NCBI RefSeq assembly: GCF_001039005.1
Contig: NZ_LDWR01000014.1
Coordinates: forward strand, 210,875-274,874
From: Burkholderia cepacia
GTDB taxonomy: Bacteria > Pseudomonadota > Gammaproteobacteria > Burkholderiales > Burkholderiaceae
Length of the DNA stretch: 64,000 nt
Direction of reading: 5' to 3'
The translations under genes and the position numbers were made by a program. The notes beneath the pieces are model-generated. The model had not been told where the DNA came from. It was given only the letters and a program-made list of their open reading frames with translations, and searched no databases. Each line of letters starts with the position of its first letter. The first letter of the stretch is position 1. This document shows positions 61,548 to 64,000 of the stretch, piece after piece.

Positions 61548-62834
61548 ATGACGGGCGGCGCGGCACAGCGGCCGCCCGCCCTCGTCGCGAACGGCGCCGA
61601 CGTGCCGGCGTTGCCCGCCGATGCGCTGGCGCATGGCCTGCCGCGGCTGACGCCCGCCGCCGCGCAAGCGAGCCGGATCCTGTTCGACGCGCGTGTCGAC
61701 GCGCTGGTGTCGCATCTCGGCGGCGTCACCGGATGGCAGCTGAAACCCGCGGCATCGACAGCCGATCCGGGTGCGCATCCCGCCGAACCGGGCCGGATCG
61801 TCCTCGCGCATGTCACGGGGAGCCTGTCGATCGACGTCGATCTGGCACGCTATCCGGCGTTGCAGATACTCGCGCCCGAATCCCGCGGAGCTGGAGCGGC
61901 GGCCGGCACCGGCGCCATGCACGCGTTGCGGCAATCGATCGCGAGCGTGCTGCTGGCGCCGCTCACGGAGGTGCTGCTCGCAACGGGCATCGGCACGTGG
62001 CGCGTCGCGGACGTGCTGCGAACCGGCAGCGCGACGGCCGCGCGGCATCGGGAGCGTCACGCGGGCCGGACGCCGGACACGCGCGACGTCAACGACGATC
62101 AACTCGCCGCGGATGTGTCCGTCACGTTCGACGGATACCGCCACGATGCAACGCTGCGGATCGGCCCGGCGACCCTCGCGCTGCTCGAACGGCGCCTGTC
62201 GTCGCTGCGGGCGAGCCGGTCGCACGCGGCCCCGGCGCAGGACGCGCTGCCTGCGCAGCCCGGCGCCGTCGACACCTTTCGTCCGCCGCTGCGCATCCCG
62301 GGCCGCATCACGATCGGTGCGCGCCGCATCGCGATAACCGCGCTCGAGGCGCTGCGCCCCGGCGACGTCCTGCTGCGCACGATGCCGACCCATATCGAGA
62401 CCGCACTGGGTCTGGGCGATGCGTTTCGCGCGCGCGCCGCCTGGGGGACGCCGGGGCTGACCCGGCTTTGCGCCGCTGTCGACATCGACGGCAGCCGGCT
62501 TGTCATCATCGAGGAGCCCGTCATGACCGACGAACTGCAACACACCGACGACGACTCTCCACCGCTCGCCGACGATTTCCACGACGAGCCCGTCGACATC
62601 GGCGAACTGGACCTGCCCGTGCAGTTCGAGCTCGACAGCGTCGCACTGCCGCTCGCGCAACTGTCGTCGCTGCGTCCGGGTTATGTGATCGAGCTCGACA
62701 CGCGCGTGACCGACGCGCGGATCAGGCTGGTCGCGCACGGGCAGACGATCGGCCAGGGCGAGCTGATCGCGGTGGCCGACCGTCTCGGCGTTCGAATCCT
62801 GCGGATGGCACACGACGATGGTTCAGTACAGTGA
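61548..62834 (+). CDS. hrcQ: HrcQ (SctQ), sorting-platform C-ring protein
   Basis: The 428-residue protein, taken from ATG 61548, is undivided (not split as in Pseudomonas HrcQA/HrcQB). A GTG at 61515 is in frame upstream, and neither start has a clear ribosome site. The C-terminal SpoA domain (ELDLPVQFELDSVALPLAQL ... GVRILRM) is typical. It forms the cytoplasmic pods under the injectisome. The 3' end overlaps hrcR by 17 nt. An internal start (see next entry) could give a separate C-terminal product. Confidence 0.92.
   Translation: MTGGAAQRPPALVANGADVPALPADALAHGLPRLTPAAAQASRILFDARVDALVSHLGGVTGWQLKPAASTADPGAHPAEPGRIVLAHVTGSLSIDVDLARYPALQILAPESRGAGAAAGTGAMHALRQSIASVLLAPLTEVLLATGIGTWRVADVLRTGSATAARHRERHAGRTPDTRDVNDDQLAADVSVTFDGYRHDATLRIGPATLALLERRLSSLRASRSHAAPAQDALPAQPGAVDTFRPPLRIPGRITIGARRIAITALEALRPGDVLLRTMPTHIETALGLGDAFRARAAWGTPGLTRLCAAVDIDGSRLVIIEEPVMTDELQHTDDDSPPLADDFHDEPVDIGELDLPVQFELDSVALPLAQLSSLRPGYVIELDTRVTDARIRLVAHGQTIGQGELIAVADRLGVRILRMAHDDGSVQ
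62523..62834 (+). CDS. probable internal translation product of hrcQ (HrcQ-C)
   Basis: Inside hrcQ, an in-frame ATG at 62523 is preceded by GAGGAG (62511-62516) with a 6-nt spacer, a better ribosome site than that of hrcQ itself. The product would be 103 residues, MTDELQHTDDDSPPL followed by the complete C-terminal SpoA domain. Homologues (YscQ-C, SpaO short form) are made this way and join the full-length protein in a 1:2 complex. Visible signal plus family precedent; not proven here. Confidence 0.72.
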   Translation: MTDELQHTDDDSPPLADDFHDEPVDIGELDLPVQFELDSVALPLAQLSSLRPGYVIELDTRVTDARIRLVAHGQTIGQGELIAVADRLGVRILRMAHDDGSVQ

Positions 62835-63471
62835 TCTCACCGGGCTGCTGCTCGTCGTCGTCGCGATCACGATCGTGCCGTTCGTCGCGATGGTCGTCAC
62901 CTGCTACATGAAGATCGTGGTGGTGCTCGGCCTGTTGCGCAACGCGCTCGGCGTGCAGCAGGTGCCGCCGAACATGGTGCTCAACGGCATCGCGATCCTG
63001 GTTTCCGCGTACGTGCTGGCGCCGGTCGCCATCGCCGCGTCGCGCAATCTGCCGACCGATCCGGTCGCCGGCGAATCCAGTTCGCAGGCGGTGATGCAGG
63101 CGTTCAGCGCGGCGCGCGAGCCGTTCCGCAAATTTCTCGAAGCCCATGCGCACCAGCGCGAGCGGCGCTTCTTCGTCCGCTCGGCGGCGATGGTCTGGCC
63201 GAAGGACGTCGCGAGCGAACTGAAGGACACGGACCTGTTCGTGCTGGCGCCCGCCTTCACGCTGACCGAGCTGACGGAGGCCTTCAAGATCGGCTTCCTG
63301 CTGTATGTCGCCTTCATCGTGGTCGACCTGATCATCGCCAACGTGCTCCTGGCGATGGGGCTGAACCAGGTGCAGCCGACCAACGTCGCGATTCCGTTCA
63401 AGCTGCTGCTGTTCGTCGTGATGGATGGCTGGTCGACGCTGATCCACGGCCTCGTGCTGACCTACAAGTAG
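62818..63471 (+). CDS. hrcR: HrcR (SctR), export-apparatus core protein
   Basis: The 217-residue FliP/YscR-family membrane protein shows RNALGVQQVPPNMVLNGIAI and ILVSAYVLAPVA. A periplasmic/cytoplasmic loop follows, then two C-terminal membrane helices with FLLYVAFIVVDLIIANVLLA. Five copies build the export pore with HrcS and HrcT. Its start lies inside the end of hrcQ. Confidence 0.97.
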   Translation: MVQYSDLTGLLLVVVAITIVPFVAMVVTCYMKIVVVLGLLRNALGVQQVPPNMVLNGIAILVSAYVLAPVAIAASRNLPTDPVAGESSSQAVMQAFSAAREPFRKFLEAHAHQRERRFFVRSAAMVWPKDVASELKDTDLFVLAPAFTLTELTEAFKIGFLLYVAFIVVDLIIANVLLAMGLNQVQPTNVAIPFKLLLFVVMDGWSTLIHGLVLTYK

Positions 63472-63514
63472 TGCGCTGCAATCGATACCGAACCTCTGTT
63501 CACAGGGACTCTCG

Positions 63515-63778
63515 ATGGAAATCGACGCGCTGATCGGCGCTACCGCCCAGGGGATGCTGCTGTGCCTCTACTGCTCGCTGCCGGTCGTCATCGTGGCGGC
63601 CGCGGTCGGGCTCGCCGTGTCGTTCCTGCAGGCGATCACGTCGATGCAGGACCAGACCTTGCCGCATGGCGTGAAGCTGGTGGCGGTGGTGATCACGATC
63701 GTCATCGTGGCCCCGCTGGCGGCGTCCGCGGTGCTGCATTTCGCCAACCAGATGATGCGCACCGCGTTGCCCCAATGA
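63515..63778 (+). CDS. hrcS: HrcS (SctS), export-apparatus core protein
   Basis: The 87-residue FliQ/YscS-family protein has two membrane helices separated by SFLQAITSMQDQTLPHGVKL, the family hallmark. It starts MEIDALIGATAQGM. 43 nt lie between hrcR and hrcS. Its stop overlaps the ATG of a tiny frame (ATGA). Confidence 0.97.
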   Translation: MEIDALIGATAQGMLLCLYCSLPVVIVAAAVGLAVSFLQAITSMQDQTLPHGVKLVAVVITIVIVAPLAASAVLHFANQMMRTALPQ

Positions 63779-63837
63779 ACGCCCCCATCACGACGATCGC
63801 CGCTGCGCGCGTCCGGCCCGGGGGGCTTGGCCGATGA
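63775..63837 (+). CDS. possible 20-codon coupling ORF between hrcS and the hpaA-like gene
   Basis: ATG overlaps the hrcS stop (ATGA, 63775) and the TGA overlaps the ATG of the next gene (ATGA, 63834). The peptide would be MNAPITTIAAARVRPGGLGR. Double overlap suggests that ribosomes are passed from hrcS to the next gene through this frame, or that it is the remnant of a shortened gene. Low certainty as a protein. Confidence 0.35.
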   Translation: MNAPITTIAAARVRPGGLGR

Positions 63838-64000
63838 GCCGGATCTCGCACAATCCGTACGCCGCGGCCCAGGACGGGCTCGCGCAAGCCGAGCAGGCAC
63901 GCGCCGAACGTACGCGCGACGACACACGTGCGACCCATCAGGCCGCGTTGTATCGCGGCCGCACGACCTTTACCCATGCGCACCGGGCGAGCGCGAAGCT
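63834..64000 (+). CDS. HpaA-like protein, 3' end outside window
   Basis: The frame is open to the last base; the first 55 codons read MSRISHNPYAAAQDGLAQAE and are rich in Ala, Arg and Glu/Asp. The gene follows hrcS, where hpaA (a T3SS control and secreted protein) lies in Xanthomonas and Ralstonia. Identity rests on position and the polar, secreted-looking start. Confidence 0.55.
   Translation, partial: MSRISHNPYAAAQDGLAQAEQARAERTRDDTRATHQAALYRGRTTFTHAHRASAK

Noticed and set aside
1..64000. tRNA, rRNA, insertion sequences, prophage or integrase genes
   Set aside because: None recognised on either strand by eye; short tRNA genes could still be missed without a covariance search.

Overview
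This is a GC-rich window whose gene content and order point to a Burkholderia-type betaproteobacterium. The main reason is a complete Hrp2-type (Ralstonia/Xanthomonas-like) type III secretion core with its own hrpG and hrpB regulators. A type VI secretion fragment, an aromatic-catabolic block with phthalate-dioxygenase-like enzymes, an MHS-family transporter and a UPF0182 protein also fit. I cannot name the species from sequence alone.

Layout. (1) 1-5.6 kb: right end of a T6SS cluster (OmpA/TssM-like protein cut by the window edge, hcp, clpV, tssE); it stops after tssE with no tssF. (2) 5.9-19.2 kb: a catabolic block. AMP-dependent acyl-CoA ligase plus enoyl-CoA hydratase and a porin are on the minus strand. 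Hemerythrin, FMN/2Fe-2S reductase, two Rieske oxygenase alpha subunits, an SDR, an esterase and a MarR regulator are on the plus strand. They are followed by a P-loop kinase-like protein and an MHS transporter. Three copies of a 16-bp palindrome (ATCTTCC-NN-GGAAGAT/C) sit at the three outward-facing promoters, so the block looks like one regulon. (3) 19.2-22 kb: UPF0182 membrane protein. (4) 22.2-47.1 kb: accessory T3SS region with effector candidates (one with a possible CheD-like deamidase domain, two of about 1,160-1,190 residues, others unassigned), a lytic transglycosylase, an HrpF/HrpK-family translocator, a glycine-rich harpin, extra HrpB1-family proteins, a 53-residue gene outside the usual size range, and hrpG. 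A few probably unrelated genes lie between them (cupin, DUF3455-like protein, SDR, two other regulators). (5) 47.2-64 kb: T3SS core, hrcC-hrpB-hrcT-hrpB7-hrcN-hrpB5-hrpB4-hrcJ-hrpB2-hrpB1 on the minus strand and hrcU-hrcV-hrpP-hrcQ-hrcR-hrcS-(hpaA-like, cut off) on the plus strand.

How it works together. Eight exact TTCG-N16-TTCG elements (hrpII/PIP box, the site used by the AraC-type activator HrpB/HrpX) lie upstream of and pointing toward T3SS-linked genes. Five of them have a TANNNT -10 hexamer 31-32 nt downstream. They tie the core operons to the harpin, the translocator, the lytic transglycosylase and several uncharacterised small genes, which gives a sequence-based list of probable new T3SS substrates and accessory proteins. 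HrpG (42.8 kb) presumably acts above HrpB (49.1 kb).

All family names come from recognising protein motifs by eye. No database search, structure prediction or base-composition calculation was run.
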